A stretch of 64,000 nucleotides of DNA from Bradyrhizobium erythrophlei (GCF_900129425.1 NZ_LT670817.1:4650001-4714000), one strand, 5' to 3'. Counted from the first letter of the stretch, positions 9,679-19,907 are shown. A program made the numbers and translations. The notes: a model not told the origin generated them from the letters alone.

Positions 9679-10692
9679 TCAGGTCAGCGGACCGGTATAC
9701 CGCTCCAGCCGCGCCCAGGCCTCGGCGCCATAGGTCTTCTGCCACTGCGCGTAGAAACCGGCTTTCACCAGTGCTGCCCTGAACCGCACGGGATCGGGTG
9801 TGTTGAAGGTCATGCCCTTGCCGGTGAGATCGGCCTGCAGCGAGCGGTCCATGGCCAGCAAATCGGCGCGTTCCTTGTCGGCTGCGGTATCGAACTGGGT
9901 GTTGACGATATCCAGCAGATCGGCCGGCAGACTGGCCAGCGCGCGCCGGTTGGCGACGATCCAGTAGCCGCTCCAGCAGTGGTTCGACAGCGCGCAATAT
10001 TTCTGCACCTCGTACAGCTTGCCCGTCGATACCTGCGCGAGCGGATTTTCCTGCCCTTCGACGATGTGGGTCTGCAGGGCCGAGTAGAGCTCGCTGTAGC
10101 TGATGCTCGACGGCAGCGCCCCGAGCCCACTGAACAGGGAGGTCAACAGCGCCGTGACGGGAACGCGGATCTTGAAGCCGTGGAGGTCATCAACGCTGTT
10201 CAGCTGCCGGCTCGAGGACGAGGTGATCTGCCGGAAGCCGTTGTCCCAGACCTTCTTCATTGGCACGATCCCGGTCTTGCCGATGGCGTCGCGGACGACA
10301 TCGCCGACGGCGCCGTCCATCGCGGCCCAGACCTGGTCGTAGGACCGGAACGCAAACCCGATGCTCGGCAAACCCGACAGCGGCACCAGTGTCGACAGGG
10401 TCATGCTGGGCGCCGCCAGCAATTCGATGCCGCCGGCGCGAAGCTGCGACAGCATCTCGGGATCGCCGCCGAGCTGGCTGTTGGGGAAAACCGTGACATT
10501 CAACCGCCCGGACGATTGCGCGCCGATCGCGCGCGCCGCCTCGATCAACCGAACCGTCAGCGGATGGGTATCCGGCGTATTGACGCCAAGCTTGAACTCG
10601 AACTCGGCGGCGGCGCTGACGGGTTTGCTCAAAATGGTCGTCGCCCAAGCGCCCGATGCTGCGCCGAGCAAACCCCTGCGGGTCATTTTCAT
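9679..10692 (-). CDS. TRAP transporter solute-binding protein (DctP family), Tat-exported
   Basis: The 337-residue protein begins MKMTRRGLLGAASGAWATT, a twin-arginine type signal with cleavage near VSAAA. The mature part matches DctP-type periplasmic binding proteins (FKLGVNTPDTHPLT, NSQLGGDPEMLSQLRAG, GFKIRVP, VEGQENPLAQ). GGAGG lies 9 nt upstream of the ATG. The DctQ and DctM membrane subunits are not adjacent, so this is an orphan binding protein. It converges on the MFS gene, with only 6 nt between stops, and may serve the same catabolic unit. Ligand unknown, probably an organic acid. Confidence 0.88.
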   Translation of the reverse strand: MKMTRRGLLGAASGAWATTILSKPVSAAAEFEFKLGVNTPDTHPLTVRLIEAARAIGAQSSGRLNVTVFPNSQLGGDPEMLSQLRAGGIELLAAPSMTLSTLVPLSGLPSIGFAFRSYDQVWAAMDGAVGDVVRDAIGKTGIVPMKKVWDNGFRQITSSSSRQLNSVDDLHGFKIRVPVTALLTSLFSGLGALPSSISYSELYSALQTHIVEGQENPLAQVSTGKLYEVQKYCALSNHCWSGYWIVANRRALASLPADLLDIVNTQFDTAADKERADLLAMDRSLQADLTGKGMTFNTPDPVRFRAALVKAGFYAQWQKTYGAEAWARLERYTGPLT

Positions 10693-10926
10693 GGATTGTT
10701 GCCTCCCTGGCGCTTTTCGCGCCTGAAAACCAGTTTCCGTCGAACCGATGTCGTTCGCAAGTCGCCCAGGGGAAGCATCGGCTTAACCAATCGCGGCCAT
10801 TTTCGGCGGTTCCGGCCGGTTTCCGCACGAATGAAACCATTTTGAGGAACCCGCGAAACCACCTTGAAACAAAGCGGGGGTACCTCTGTTGCCAACGAAC
10901 GGCGTCAAAGATGCCAGGAGGCTCAC

Positions 10927-11121
10927 ATGAACCATTCAATTCACTCGGCGGACCGCGCGACCCATCTGAAAATCGTGGTTGTCGCGCTGGTGGCCGGAAT
11001 CGCAGTGGCTGGTTTCGGCATCTCCGCACGTACCAGCTCGGACTATACCCAGACCGCCCACGTGATTAAGGCCGGCAAACCGATGACGGTGACCAACTCG
11101 GATACGTCGATGATCCGCTAA
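10927..11121 (+). CDS. Small hypothetical membrane protein
   Basis: This 64-residue protein has one hydrophobic segment (about residues 15-32, KIVVVALVAGIAVAGFGI) and a short polar C-terminal tail (AGKPMTVTNSDTSMIR). The ATG at 10927 has a consensus AGGAGG ribosome-binding site 6 nt upstream. A strong intrinsic terminator follows 28 nt after the stop. The compact, well-signalled layout argues for a real, separately transcribed gene. No family is recognised. Confidence 0.75.
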   Translation: MNHSIHSADRATHLKIVVVALVAGIAVAGFGISARTSSDYTQTAHVIKAGKPMTVTNSDTSMIR

Positions 11122-11148
11122 GGCAAATCCTGGCTTTGAATGAAGTAG

Positions 11149-11170
11149 GGCCGCCTTCGGGCGGCCTTTT
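11149..11170 (+). terminator. Rho-independent terminator
   Basis: A perfect 7-bp stem GGCCGCC/GGCGGCC closed by a UUCG tetraloop is followed by TTTT. It ends the transcript of the small membrane protein gene immediately upstream. Confidence 0.92.
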
Positions 11171-11220
11171 GCTTTCACTGAGCTTTTGGACAGCAAACCC
11201 GCGCTAAGCCATTGATTCAA

Positions 11221-11297
<77 letters not shown>

Positions 11298-11509
11298 GTG
11301 ATTGCGAAACCCGCGAGACGTGGGACTTAAAGGCGGGACCTATCCAAGTCAAGGCAGTTGCGAATCCCCCTGCCAGTCGGGCATTTTTGGGGTAGCGATG
11401 CAAATAATGGGCTGTTTATCGGCAAAACAACGTAGTCAGGCGGCCCCCGAATCATTTAAGGCCTGCTACGTCTTAGGTTCCTAAGCATCAACAACGAGGA
11501 GGGCCAAAT

Positions 11510-11809
11510 ATGGCGAAGAAGGCAGCGACCCCGACCACCGTCACGCTCAAGCATCTCGCAGCGGCAATCGCCGAGGACCAGGAGTTGTCCAAGAAGCAGG
11601 CTGAAGCCATTCTCAACGACCTGGTCGCCCGCGTCACCAAGCACCTGAAGAAGGGCGAGCGCATCCGAATCGTCGGCCTCGGCATCCTGCAGGTGCGCAA
11701 GCGCGCCGCCCGTATGGGCCGTAACCCCGCCACCGGCGAAGCGATCCACATCAAAGCCAGCAAGAAGGTTGCCTTCCGTGCAGCCAAGGAGCTGAAGGAA
11801 GCCGTCTGA
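11510..11809 (+). CDS. HU family DNA-binding protein
   Basis: This 99-residue basic protein belongs to the HU/IHF family of nucleoid proteins that bend DNA. It shows the dimerisation helices (LKHLAAAIAEDQELSKKQAE) and the arm-strand signature RIVGLGILQVRKRAARMGRNP, which corresponds to the conserved GFG...RxGRNP stretch. GAGGAGGG lies before the ATG. It has an extra basic N-terminus (MAKKAATPTT) compared with standard 90-residue HU. It is near but not directly next to lon, where HU genes often lie. Confidence 0.92.
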   Translation: MAKKAATPTTVTLKHLAAAIAEDQELSKKQAEAILNDLVARVTKHLKKGERIRIVGLGILQVRKRAARMGRNPATGEAIHIKASKKVAFRAAKELKEAV

Positions 11810-11836
11810 CAGGACGCATTTTCCGATTTTGACCTG

Positions 11837-11877
11837 GCGTCATTCCGGCGCGGTGCACGCGGCCCCCGGGATGACGC
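11837..11877. repeat. Intergenic palindrome (GCGTCATTCCGG type), possibly terminating the HU gene
   Basis: Arms GCGTCATTCCGG (11837-11848) and CCGGGATGACGC (11866-11877) pair over 12 positions with one G-T wobble around a 17-nt loop. The same arm type (CGTCATTCCGGG) is found at 38626-38708. It resembles the dispersed palindromic units of rhizobial genomes. Confidence 0.7.
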
Positions 11878-11924
11878 TTCCTCGATATCTTCAAACGCAC
11901 GTATTTTAGTGCTACCGCGTTTTG

Positions 11925-13181
11925 ATGGTGAGTTTACCCTTCAACTTCACGCACACGGTGACCGAGCGCTTTCTGCGGTACGTGGTCATCGACACCCAGT
12001 CGGACCCGGCGTCGCCGACCTGCCCATCCACTGCAAAGCAAAAAGACCTGGGCCGCGTGCTTGCAGCCGAACTGCAGGCGATGGGAATTCGCGACGCCCA
12101 TCTCGACGAACATGGCTACATCTACGCCACCATCCCCGCGAATACCGACAAGCATGTTCCGGTCATTTGCTTCTGCTCGCACATGGACACCTCGCCGGAC
12201 TGCACGGGCAAGGACGTCAAGCCGCAGATCGTCCGGAATTATCGGGGCGGCGACATCGTGCTGCCGGCAGACCCGACGCAGATCATCCGCTCCGCCGAAC
12301 ATCCTGCGCTTGCCAATCAGATCGGCAACGACATCATCACCTCTGACGGCACCACCCTGCTCGGCGCCGACAACAAGGCCGGCCTCGCCGAAATCATGGA
12401 CGCGGCGCAGTTCCTGATGGACAACCCAGAGATCAAACACGGCGCCATCAAGATCCTGTTCACGCCCGACGAAGAGATCGGCCGTGGCGTCGACAAGGCC
12501 GACCTGAAAAAACTCGGCGCCGACTTTGCCTATACGATCGACGGTGAAACCGTGGGGAATATCGAGGACGAGACTTTTTCGGCGGACTCCGCTACCATCA
12601 CCATCGAAGGCGTCAGCACCCATCCCGGTTTTGCCAAGGGCAAAATGGAGCACGCGATCAAGATCGCCGCCGCCATCGTCGATCGCCTGCCCAAAGATAC
12701 CTGCTCCCCGGAGACCACCGAAGGCAAGCAAGGATTTCTGCATCCGATCGGCATCTCAGGCGCGCTGGAGAAGGTCACGCTCAGTTTCATCGTGCGCGAT
12801 TTCACCGATGAGGGATTGAAGGAAAAGGAAGCGTTGCTGGAAAGCATCGTCAAACAGGTAATGCAGGGCTTTCCGCGATCGACCTGGCGGCTGGAGATCA
12901 AGCCGCAGTACCGCAACATGAAGCAGGTCATCGACCGTCATCCAGAGATCATCGACAACGCGATGGAGGCGATCCGCCGCACCGGTCTGACGCCGGTGAA
13001 GACTTCGATTCGCGGCGGCACCGACGGCTCGCGGCTGTCGTTCATGGGGCTGCCCTGCCCCAACATTTTCGCCGGCGAGCATTCGTTCCATTCGCGGCTG
13101 GAATGGGTAAGCCGGCAGGACATGGAAAAGGCCATGCAGACCATCGTGCATCTGGCGATGATCTGGGAAGAGCGGGCTTAA
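11925..13181 (+). CDS. pepT: Peptidase T (tripeptide aminopeptidase, M20B)
   Basis: PepT removes the N-terminal residue of tripeptides with a di-zinc centre. The 418 residues show the metal and catalytic motifs of M20B peptidases: SHMDTSPD (His ligand and catalytic Asp), LLGADNKAGLAEI (bridging Asp), FTPDEEIGRGVD (general base Glu and Glu ligand) and the C-terminal GEHSFHSRLEW His ligand. ATG at 11925 is preferred over the TTG just before it; no strong ribosome-binding site is seen. It stands alone on the plus strand and converges on a methyltransferase gene. Confidence 0.94.
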   Translation: MVSLPFNFTHTVTERFLRYVVIDTQSDPASPTCPSTAKQKDLGRVLAAELQAMGIRDAHLDEHGYIYATIPANTDKHVPVICFCSHMDTSPDCTGKDVKPQIVRNYRGGDIVLPADPTQIIRSAEHPALANQIGNDIITSDGTTLLGADNKAGLAEIMDAAQFLMDNPEIKHGAIKILFTPDEEIGRGVDKADLKKLGADFAYTIDGETVGNIEDETFSADSATITIEGVSTHPGFAKGKMEHAIKIAAAIVDRLPKDTCSPETTEGKQGFLHPIGISGALEKVTLSFIVRDFTDEGLKEKEALLESIVKQVMQGFPRSTWRLEIKPQYRNMKQVIDRHPEIIDNAMEAIRRTGLTPVKTSIRGGTDGSRLSFMGLPCPNIFAGEHSFHSRLEWVSRQDMEKAMQTIVHLAMIWEERA

Positions 13182-13195
13182 ACCCGGCTGGCGCT

Positions 13196-14065
13196 TCAGG
13201 AAACGCGCGCCGTCACGATCCACATCGATGCGCGAAGCGGCACCGATTGCCCGGTGACAAAAGGCATCAGCGCTTCTCGAATCGAATTCGTGGCGGCGGC
13301 GACCACGTCGGCCGGTTGCTCGGCCAGCGCGCGGGCGGCCGGGCCGATTTCCCGTGCGCCTTGCACCGCGGCCTCCAGTCCGCGCCCGATCGCGACATCG
13401 AGCGAAAGATCGACCGGCTCCATGGCAATCCCGGAGAATCCGGCGTCGCCCAGGATACGCTGCACACGCGCTTCCGATGCAAACGCGAACGGTCCGGGAT
13501 CATCCGGTCCAGGCGGCGGCAGCTTCGGCACATGCTGATAGACCGCCTGCAGCGGCGCCATGAAGAATGGATTATCGCGCGGCTCCCGCCAGCAGGCGAA
13601 TACCAGCCGGCCCGATGGCTTCAGCGCCCGATGCAGATTGGCGAAGGAGAGCGCAGGCTCGGCAAAAAACATCACACCGAAACGCGACACCAGGAGGTCA
13701 AAGCCGGCGGGAACGAACGGATATACGGTTGCGTCCGCAAGCACGAATTCCACCGGCAGCTCCGGCGGCGCGACTTGGCGGGCGCGGGCAAGCATCGGCG
13801 CCGAGATATCGATGCCCATGACGTGTCCGGTGGGGCCGACTTGCTGTGCAAAAGCGATCGAGGTGGCCCCGGCACCGCAGCCGACATCGACAATTCGTTC
13901 GCCTGCCTTCGCCCCGGCACGATCAATCAATACATCGGCGACGGGCGCCAGCACGATGTCCTGGGCCTGCTGGCGATCGGCCCAGCGCTGGCCGCCCGGC
14001 CCGTTCCAATACGCGATCTGGTCCGCGTTCTGATCGTGGCCGATCGGGGGTTCCATCACGCTCAC
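13196..14065 (-). CDS. Class I SAM-dependent methyltransferase
   Basis: This 289-residue protein has the SAM-binding loop VDVGCGAGATS at about residues 59-69, an acidic residue in MGIDIS, and ADATVYPF before FDLLVSRFGVMFF, as in ubiquinone/menaquinone-type or arsenite-type class I methyltransferases. The GTG at 14065 overlaps the stop of the upstream gene as GTGA, so the two are probably translationally coupled. An ATG at 14056 is an alternative. The substrate cannot be inferred. Confidence 0.85.
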   Translation of the reverse strand: MSVMEPPIGHDQNADQIAYWNGPGGQRWADRQQAQDIVLAPVADVLIDRAGAKAGERIVDVGCGAGATSIAFAQQVGPTGHVMGIDISAPMLARARQVAPPELPVEFVLADATVYPFVPAGFDLLVSRFGVMFFAEPALSFANLHRALKPSGRLVFACWREPRDNPFFMAPLQAVYQHVPKLPPPGPDDPGPFAFASEARVQRILGDAGFSGIAMEPVDLSLDVAIGRGLEAAVQGAREIGPAARALAEQPADVVAAATNSIREALMPFVTGQSVPLRASMWIVTARVS

Positions 14066-14349
14066 TTTGCGGCGCTGTCGGCTTTCGCGCGCTTGGCCGG
14101 AACGGTGGTCTTTGCAACGGCCTTGGGCGCGCTATCGCTGCGCATGTTACCCCAAGGGTCGGAAGGCCCCTTGTCAGGAATGTTGCTGAGCGAATTCTTG
14201 TAGGCTCTTTCGGCGGCCTGGTCGGCCTCGATCTGCTGCGGGGTCTTGTCTTTAGGGGCTTCGCCGTATCTGGGGACGGGTTGTTGGGTTTGGGCGTAAG
14301 CGGGCCCGGCCAGTATCGCGATCACGGCGGCGGCGTGAAAAACCCTCAT
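14062..14349 (-). CDS. Hypothetical exported protein
   Basis: This 95-residue protein begins MRVFHAAAVIAILAGPAYAQ, a clear signal peptide with an AYA-Q cleavage site. The mature chain is polar, rich in Lys, Ala, Pro and Asp, with QQPVPRYGEAPKDKTPQQIE and a C-terminal Lys-Ala tail. It overlaps the following methyltransferase gene by 4 nt. It resembles short, low-complexity periplasmic proteins of rhizobia; no function is known to me. Confidence 0.75.
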   Translation of the reverse strand: MRVFHAAAVIAILAGPAYAQTQQPVPRYGEAPKDKTPQQIEADQAAERAYKNSLSNIPDKGPSDPWGNMRSDSAPKAVAKTTVPAKRAKADSAAK

Positions 14350-14387
14350 AGCTACGCTCCCTCGCGGCTCGTTCACACGGTTGTAGC

Positions 14388-14464
14388 TGGTAGGCGGTGA
14401 CGGATTCGAACCGCCGACCCTCTCGGTGTAAACGAGATGCTCTAACCAGCTGAGCTAACCGCCC
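14388..14464 (-). tRNA. tRNA-Val (anticodon TAC)
   Basis: A 77-nt cloverleaf on the minus strand includes an encoded CCA. The acceptor is GGGCGGT/ACCGCCT, the anticodon arm CTCGTTTACACCGAG gives anticodon TAC, and the T-arm is CGGCGGTTCGAATCCGTC. It lies just downstream of the lon terminator. Confidence 0.97.
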
Positions 14465-14519
14465 TCGCCGTCTGTTTAACGCCGCCGCGCCCTTCCGCGC
14501 AAGCCGGGCCACGCCTGAT

Positions 14520-14551
14520 AAAAAAGCGGCGTCCCGATCAGGGACGCCGCT
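14520..14551 (-). terminator. Rho-independent terminator of lon
   Basis: On the minus strand a GCGGCGTCCC/GGGACGCCGC stem (10 bp, TGATC loop) is followed by a run of T residues. It lies about 20 nt after the lon stop codon. Confidence 0.92.
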
Positions 14552-14570
14552 GTTATCGTGTCGGAGGTGC

Positions 14571-16997
14571 TCAGTGCGCCGTCAGGCCACCTGGCGCTTC
14601 GTCTCCGGCGTCCGGCTTGACCGGCACCTTGGTGTCCTCTTCCCAGACAATCGGCACCGGCGGCCTCACCAGCGCCTTGGAGATCACGTCGTCGAGGCGA
14701 GCGACCGGGATGATGTTCATCCCGCCCTTGATCGCATCGGATATCTCCGTGAGATCCTTGGCGTTGTCCTCCGGGATCAGCACCGTCTTGATGCCGCCAC
14801 GCGCGGCCGCCAACAGCTTCTCCTTCAAGCCGCCGATCGGCAACACCCGTCCGCGCAATGTGATCTCGCCGGTCATGGCGACATCGTGCCGGACCGCGAT
14901 CCCGGTCATGATGGAGACGATCGCGGTCGCCATCGCAACACCGGCCGAGGGTCCGTCCTTCGGGGTCGCCCCCTCCGGCACGTGGACATGGATATCGCGC
15001 CGATCGAACAAGGGCGGCTCGATACCGAAGCCGACGGCACGCGAGCGGACATAGGATGCCGCCGCCGAAATCGACTCCTTCATCACGTCGCGCAGATTGC
15101 CGGTCACCGTCATCTTGCCCTTGCCGGGCATCATGACGCCTTCGATCGTGAGCAACTCGCCGCCGACATCGGTCCACGCCAGACCGGTGACAATGCCGAT
15201 CTGATCGTCGCTCTCGATCTCGCCATAGCGATACTTCGGCACGCCGAGGAACTCCTCGAGCGACTTCTCTGTGACCTTGACCGATTTCTTCTTGGAAATC
15301 ATCAGCTCCTTCACCGCCTTGCGGGCGAGTGTTGAAAGCTCACGTTCAAGGTTACGCACGCCCGCTTCGCGGGTGTAACGCCGGATCATCAAGAGCAGCG
15401 CCTCGTCGTCGATCGACCATTCCTTGGAGTCCAGGCCATGCTTGGAGATCGCGTTCGGGATCAGGTGCTTGCGCGCGATCTCGACCTTCTCGTTCTCGGT
15501 GTAACCGGCGATCCGGATGATCTCCATGCGGTCCATTAGCGGTCCCGGAATATTCAGCGTATTCGCGGTCGTGATGAACATCACGTTGGAGAGATCGTAG
15601 TCCACCTCGAGATAGTGATCATTGAAGGTCGCATTCTGTTCGGGGTCGAGCACCTCGAGCAGCGCCGACGACGGATCGCCGCGGAAATCGGCGCCCATCT
15701 TGTCGATCTCGTCCAACAGGAACAGCGGATTCGAGGTTTTCGCCTTGCGCATCGACTGGATGATCTTGCCGGGCATCGAGCCGATATAGGTGCGGCGGTG
15801 ACCGCGGATTTCGGCCTCGTCGCGCACGCCGCCGAGCGACACGCGCACGAATTCGCGCCCCGTGGCTCTCGCGATCGACTTGCCGAGCGAAGTCTTGCCG
15901 ACGCCAGGAGGGCCGACCAGGCACAGGATCGGGCCGGTCAACTTATTGGCGCGCGACTGCACGGCCAAATACTCGACAATGCGGTCCTTGACCTTCTCGA
16001 GTCCGTAATGATCGTTGTCGAGCGTCGCCTGAGCAGCCTCGAGGTCCTTCTTGACCTTGGACTTCTTGTTCCACGGGATCGACAGCAGCCAGTCGAGATA
16101 GTTGCGCACGACGGTCGCTTCCGCGGACATCGGCGACATCTGGCGCAGCTTCTTCAATTCGTGCTGTGCCTTCTCGCGCGCTTCCTTGGAGAGCTTGGTC
16201 TTGGCAATCTTCTCTTCCAGATCGGCCAGCTCGTCACGGCCTTCGTCGTCGCCGAGCTCCTTCTGGATCGCTTTCATCTGCTCGTTGAGATAGTACTCAC
16301 GCTGAGTCTTCTCCATCTGGCGCTTGACGCGCGAGCGGATACGCTTCTCGACCTGCAGCACCGAGATCTCGCTCTCCATCAGCCCCAGGACCTTCTCAAG
16401 GCGCGCGGTGACGGACAGCGTTTCCAGGATGGCCTGACGGTCGGCAATCTTGACGGCGAGGTGACCGGCAACGTTGTCGCCGAGCTTGGCAAAATCAGTG
16501 ATCGCCTGAACCACGCCGACGGCTTCGGCGGATATCTTCTTGTTCAGCTTCACATAACTCTCGAAGTCCGACACGACCGAACGTGCCAGGGCTTCGGCCT
16601 CGACGGAGGTGGCGTCGGTATCGGCGAGCGCGACCGCGGTGGCCTCGTAATATTCGGCGCGGTCGGAATATTTCTGCACCCGCGCGCGCTCAAGCCCCTC
16701 GACCAGCACCTTCACGGTGCCGTCGGGCAATTTGAGCAGCTGCAGGACGCTGGCGAGCGTGCCGGTTTCATAGATCGAATCCGGGCTCGGATCATCGTCC
16801 GACGCGTTCTTCTGCGTCGCCAGCATGATCAGGGCGTCGTTCTTCATGACCTCTTCGAGGGCGCGGATCGATTTCTCGCGGCCGACGAACAGCGGCACGA
16901 TCATGTGCGGAAAGACCACGATGTCGCGAAGCGGCAGCACCGGATATAAATGGCTTTCGCCGTAAACGATAGATGGCCGGGGTTTTGGGGTCGTCAT
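14571..16997 (-). CDS. lon: ATP-dependent protease Lon (La)
   Basis: Lon is a cytoplasmic AAA+ serine protease that degrades misfolded and regulatory proteins. The 808-residue chain has the N-terminal substrate domain, the Walker A loop GPPGVGKTS at about residues 357-365, Walker [11 protein letters not shown], and the protease domain with the catalytic Ser in [14 protein letters not shown] (about residue 684) and Lys in [10 protein letters not shown]. It is the last gene of the tig-clpP-clpX-lon row but has its own 311-bp upstream gap and a terminator. GGA lies before the ATG. Confidence 0.98.
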   Translation of the reverse strand: MTTPKPRPSIVYGESHLYPVLPLRDIVVFPHMIVPLFVGREKSIRALEEVMKNDALIMLATQKNASDDDPSPDSIYETGTLASVLQLLKLPDGTVKVLVEGLERARVQKYSDRAEYYEATAVALADTDATSVEAEALARSVVSDFESYVKLNKKISAEAVGVVQAITDFAKLGDNVAGHLAVKIADRQAILETLSVTARLEKVLGLMESEISVLQVEKRIRSRVKRQMEKTQREYYLNEQMKAIQKELGDDEGRDELADLEEKIAKTKLSKEAREKAQHELKKLRQMSPMSAEATVVRNYLDWLLSIPWNKKSKVKKDLEAAQATLDNDHYGLEKVKDRIVEYLAVQSRANKLTGPILCLVGPPGVGKTSLGKSIARATGREFVRVSLGGVRDEAEIRGHRRTYIGSMPGKIIQSMRKAKTSNPLFLLDEIDKMGADFRGDPSSALLEVLDPEQNATFNDHYLEVDYDLSNVMFITTANTLNIPGPLMDRMEIIRIAGYTENEKVEIARKHLIPNAISKHGLDSKEWSIDDEALLLMIRRYTREAGVRNLERELSTLARKAVKELMISKKKSVKVTEKSLEEFLGVPKYRYGEIESDDQIGIVTGLAWTDVGGELLTIEGVMMPGKGKMTVTGNLRDVMKESISAAASYVRSRAVGFGIEPPLFDRRDIHVHVPEGATPKDGPSAGVAMATAIVSIMTGIAVRHDVAMTGEITLRGRVLPIGGLKEKLLAAARGGIKTVLIPEDNAKDLTEISDAIKGGMNIIPVARLDDVISKALVRPPVPIVWEEDTKVPVKPDAGDEAPGGLTAH

Positions 16998-17308
16998 GGC
17001 CTATTCCTTTTGCTGTGCCCCCTTGCACGCAGTCCGCAGTCTTGCGCAACCGCCACAAGGTGCCGAGGTGTTCCAGAACCGAAGGACCGCATAGTGCGGC
17101 GACTTTTCCGGACCGTTTTTGCGGCGAATCTTTGGGTTACGTTTTCATCGCCGATAGCATTAGGTGGCTATCGACCATGGGGGTGTCAAGTCGACGAAAA
17201 AGGCCGGCCAGATTGGCTAAACGCCTGCAGATGCTTGCGCAACCACGGTCGCCGAAAGGCCCGGCAACCGTCTCTCCTGAATATTCAATCCGCCCGCGCC
17301 GGAGGGGA
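16998..17308. other. Intergenic gap clpX-lon (lon leader)
   Basis: These 311 bp hold no credible gene. They must contain the lon promoter on the minus strand. A heat-shock-like CTTG element is visible on that strand at about 17052-17055, but no convincing -10 partner lies at the right distance, so no promoter is called. Confidence 0.5.
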
Positions 17309-18583
17309 TCAGGCGCTGGCACTGCTTTCGACCGCGCGGTCGGAGCGATCGGCGTAGATGTAGAGCGGGCGCGCCGTCCCCTCGACCACTTCGCGCGAGA
17401 TCACGACCTCTTCGACGCCTTCCAGGCCTGGAAGATCGAACATGGTCTCCAGCAGGATGCTTTCAAGAATCGAGCGCAGGCCACGCGCACCGGTCTTGCG
17501 CTCGATCGCCTTGCGGGCAACCGCGCCAAGAGCTTCGTCGGCGAATGTGAGTTCGATGTTTTCCATCTCGAACAGCCGCTGATATTGCTTCACCAGAGCG
17601 TTCTTCGGATCGGTCAGAATCTTCTTCAGCGAAGCCTCGTCGAGATCCTCAAGCGTGGCGACCACCGGCAGGCGGCCGACGAATTCCGGGATCAGGCCGT
17701 ACTTCAAGAGATCCTCGGGCTCGACGTGACGGAAGATTTCGCCGGTGCGGCGATCTTCCGGCGCCAGCACCTGGGCTGCGAAACCGATCGAGGTCGACCG
17801 TCCACGCGCCGAGATGATCTTCTCGAGGCCGGAGAACGCGCCGCCGCAGATGAAGAGAATGTTTGTGGTGTCGACCTGCAGGAACTCCTGCTGCGGATGC
17901 TTTCGGCCACCTTGCGGAGGAACCGACGCAACCGTGCCTTCCATGATCTTCAGCAACGCCTGCTGCACGCCTTCGCCCGAAACATCCCGGGTAATCGACG
18001 GATTGTCGGATTTGCGGCTGATCTTGTCGATTTCGTCGATATAGACGATGCCGCGCTGCGCCCGCTCGACATTGTAGTCTGCAGATTGCAGCAGTTTCAG
18101 GATGATGTTCTCGACGTCTTCGCCGACATAGCCGGCTTCGGTCAGCGTCGTCGCATCCGCCATCGTGAACGGCACGTCGAGAATTCGCGCCAGCGTCTGC
18201 GCCAGCAACGTCTTGCCCGAACCAGTCGGACCGATCAGCAGAATGTTCGACTTCGCAAGCTCGACGTCGTTGTGCTTGGTCTGGTGATTGAGGCGCTTGT
18301 AGTGATTGTGGACGGCGACCGACAGCACCTTCTTGGCATGGCTCTGGCCGATGACGTAATCGTCGAGAACCTTGCAGATTTCCTTCGGGGTCGGGATGCC
18401 GTCGCGCGACTTCACCAGCGAGGATTTGTTCTCCTCGCGGATGATATCCATGCACAGCTCAACGCATTCGTCACAGATGAATACGGTTGGACCCGCGATC
18501 AATTTGCGGACCTCATGCTGGCTCTTGCCGCAGAACGAGCAATAAAGCGTGTTCTTGGAGTCGCTCGCGCCGACCTTACTCAT
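17309..18583 (-). CDS. clpX: ATP-dependent Clp protease ATP-binding subunit ClpX
   Basis: ClpX is the AAA+ unfoldase that feeds ClpP. The 424-residue protein begins with the four-cysteine zinc-binding domain (CSFCGKSQ...CDECVELC), then Walker [13 protein letters not shown] and Walker [10 protein letters not shown], and contains the pore GYVGEDVEN region. The ATG at 18583 with GGAGA upstream gives the normal length; an upstream extension from 18637 would add 18 non-conserved residues. It follows clpP by about 420 bp on the same strand. Confidence 0.98.
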   Translation of the reverse strand: MSKVGASDSKNTLYCSFCGKSQHEVRKLIAGPTVFICDECVELCMDIIREENKSSLVKSRDGIPTPKEICKVLDDYVIGQSHAKKVLSVAVHNHYKRLNHQTKHNDVELAKSNILLIGPTGSGKTLLAQTLARILDVPFTMADATTLTEAGYVGEDVENIILKLLQSADYNVERAQRGIVYIDEIDKISRKSDNPSITRDVSGEGVQQALLKIMEGTVASVPPQGGRKHPQQEFLQVDTTNILFICGGAFSGLEKIISARGRSTSIGFAAQVLAPEDRRTGEIFRHVEPEDLLKYGLIPEFVGRLPVVATLEDLDEASLKKILTDPKNALVKQYQRLFEMENIELTFADEALGAVARKAIERKTGARGLRSILESILLETMFDLPGLEGVEEVVISREVVEGTARPLYIYADRSDRAVESSASA

Positions 18584-19005
18584 TCTCGTCTCCGTCCGCC
18601 GTTCGATCCCGTCCGCTCGATCGCCCCATTCCGGCACTTACCGGCCCAGAGTTCTAGATAGAGCAAAATCCGTACCAAAAAAGACCCTACGCTCCAGATG
18701 CCGCCCGAATCGCGGCAAGCTCGAACCCCCGCGATCATAACCGATATGACCTAGCCAACCATGGTGACACCCGACTATCAAGATTTCGCTAACCGCGCGA
18801 GCGCCAAACACCGTGACAATACCGTGATTTGCCTCAGGCATGCGAGCGGCAGATGCCGAAATCGGCCATGCGTTGCGCGATTGCCACTCCGCCAAACCAG
18901 CACGAAAGCGGAACTTTTGGCCGTGCGAGGGCAAAGAAGTGCCGCTGGCGGCCGGAATTGCCGGTTAACGGCCGTCTTTAACGCCGTGGCCTGGGGTACG
19001 TGGTG
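18584..19005. other. Intergenic gap clpP-clpX
   Basis: These 422 bp contain only short overlapping frames without conserved features. The gap probably holds a separate clpX promoter; a TATCTA hexamer on the minus strand at about 18655-18660 could be a -10 element, but no good -35 is seen. No repeat or RNA gene is recognised. Confidence 0.5.
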
Positions 19006-19638
19006 TTACGGGGTCTTCGCGGTTGGCTCTTCCGAGCGCTTGTCGATCACCTTGTCGACAATACCGAAGTCCCGGGCCATCTCGGCGGTGAGGAACTTGT
19101 CGCGTTCCAGCGCGTCCTCGATCGCCTTGTAGGTCTGGCCGGTGTGCTTCACATAGATCTCGTTGAGCCGCTTTTTGAGGTTCAGGATTTCCTGCGCGTG
19201 CAGCATGATGTCGGTGGCTTGACCCTGAAAGCCGCCGGAGGGCTGGTGCACCATGATGCGCGAATTCGGCAACGAGAAGCGCATGTCCTTATGTCCGGCC
19301 GCCAGCAGCAGCGACCCCATCGACGCCGCCTGTCCGGTGCAAAGCGTCGACACCGGCGGACGGATGAACTGCATGGTGTCGTAAATCGCAAGGCCCGAGG
19401 TCACCACCCCGCCCGGCGAGTTGATGTACATCGAGATTTCCTTCTTCGGATTCTCGGCTTCGAGAAACAGAAGCTGAGCGACGGTCAGTGTCGACATGCC
19501 GTCCTCGACCGGTCCGGTCACGAAGATGATGCGCTCTTTGAGGAGGCGCGAAAAAATGTCGTAGGCGCGCTCGCCGCGGTTGGTCTGCTCGACCACCATC
19601 GGCACGAGGTTCATGTAGGTTTCGACCGGATCGCGCAT
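19006..19638 (-). CDS. clpP: ATP-dependent Clp protease proteolytic subunit ClpP
   Basis: ClpP forms the tetradecameric serine protease chamber used by ClpX. The 210 residues include the catalytic Ser in [14 protein letters not shown] (about residue 106), His in IMVHQPSGG (about 131) and a downstream Asp in the [18 protein letters not shown] region. The length is typical. It lies between tig and clpX in the conserved order. Confidence 0.98.
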   Translation of the reverse strand: MRDPVETYMNLVPMVVEQTNRGERAYDIFSRLLKERIIFVTGPVEDGMSTLTVAQLLFLEAENPKKEISMYINSPGGVVTSGLAIYDTMQFIRPPVSTLCTGQAASMGSLLLAAGHKDMRFSLPNSRIMVHQPSGGFQGQATDIMLHAQEILNLKKRLNEIYVKHTGQTYKAIEDALERDKFLTAEMARDFGIVDKVIDKRSEEPTAKTP

Positions 19639-19907
19639 TAGTCACCCAAGGGTTGGCGGAGGCGAACATCCACCGGCAGATGGAACTGGCTAGAATTTGC
19701 CGGGCACGGACGAACGTCCCGTGATGCAGGACTTAGATTGAACTCACAGATATGGGCCAATTCGCCGGTAACAAGACCGGGTCATAGCGTGCGGAAGTCC
19801 TTTCAGTTGAAGCTGATTCGCATCCGAGCGCATAGCGACGGATACCGCCGCTATGCCCCTTTTGCCGCACATCCTTAACGCCCGGCTGACACAATCAGGG
19901 CCGAACC

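Noticed and set aside
9679..10692. Complete TRAP transporter
   Set aside because: Only the binding protein is present; neighbouring genes are an MFS carrier and a small membrane protein, not DctQ or DctM.
17040..17120. Sigma-32 heat-shock promoter for lon
   Set aside because: A CTTG core is visible on the minus strand but no properly spaced -10 element was found, so a call would be guesswork.
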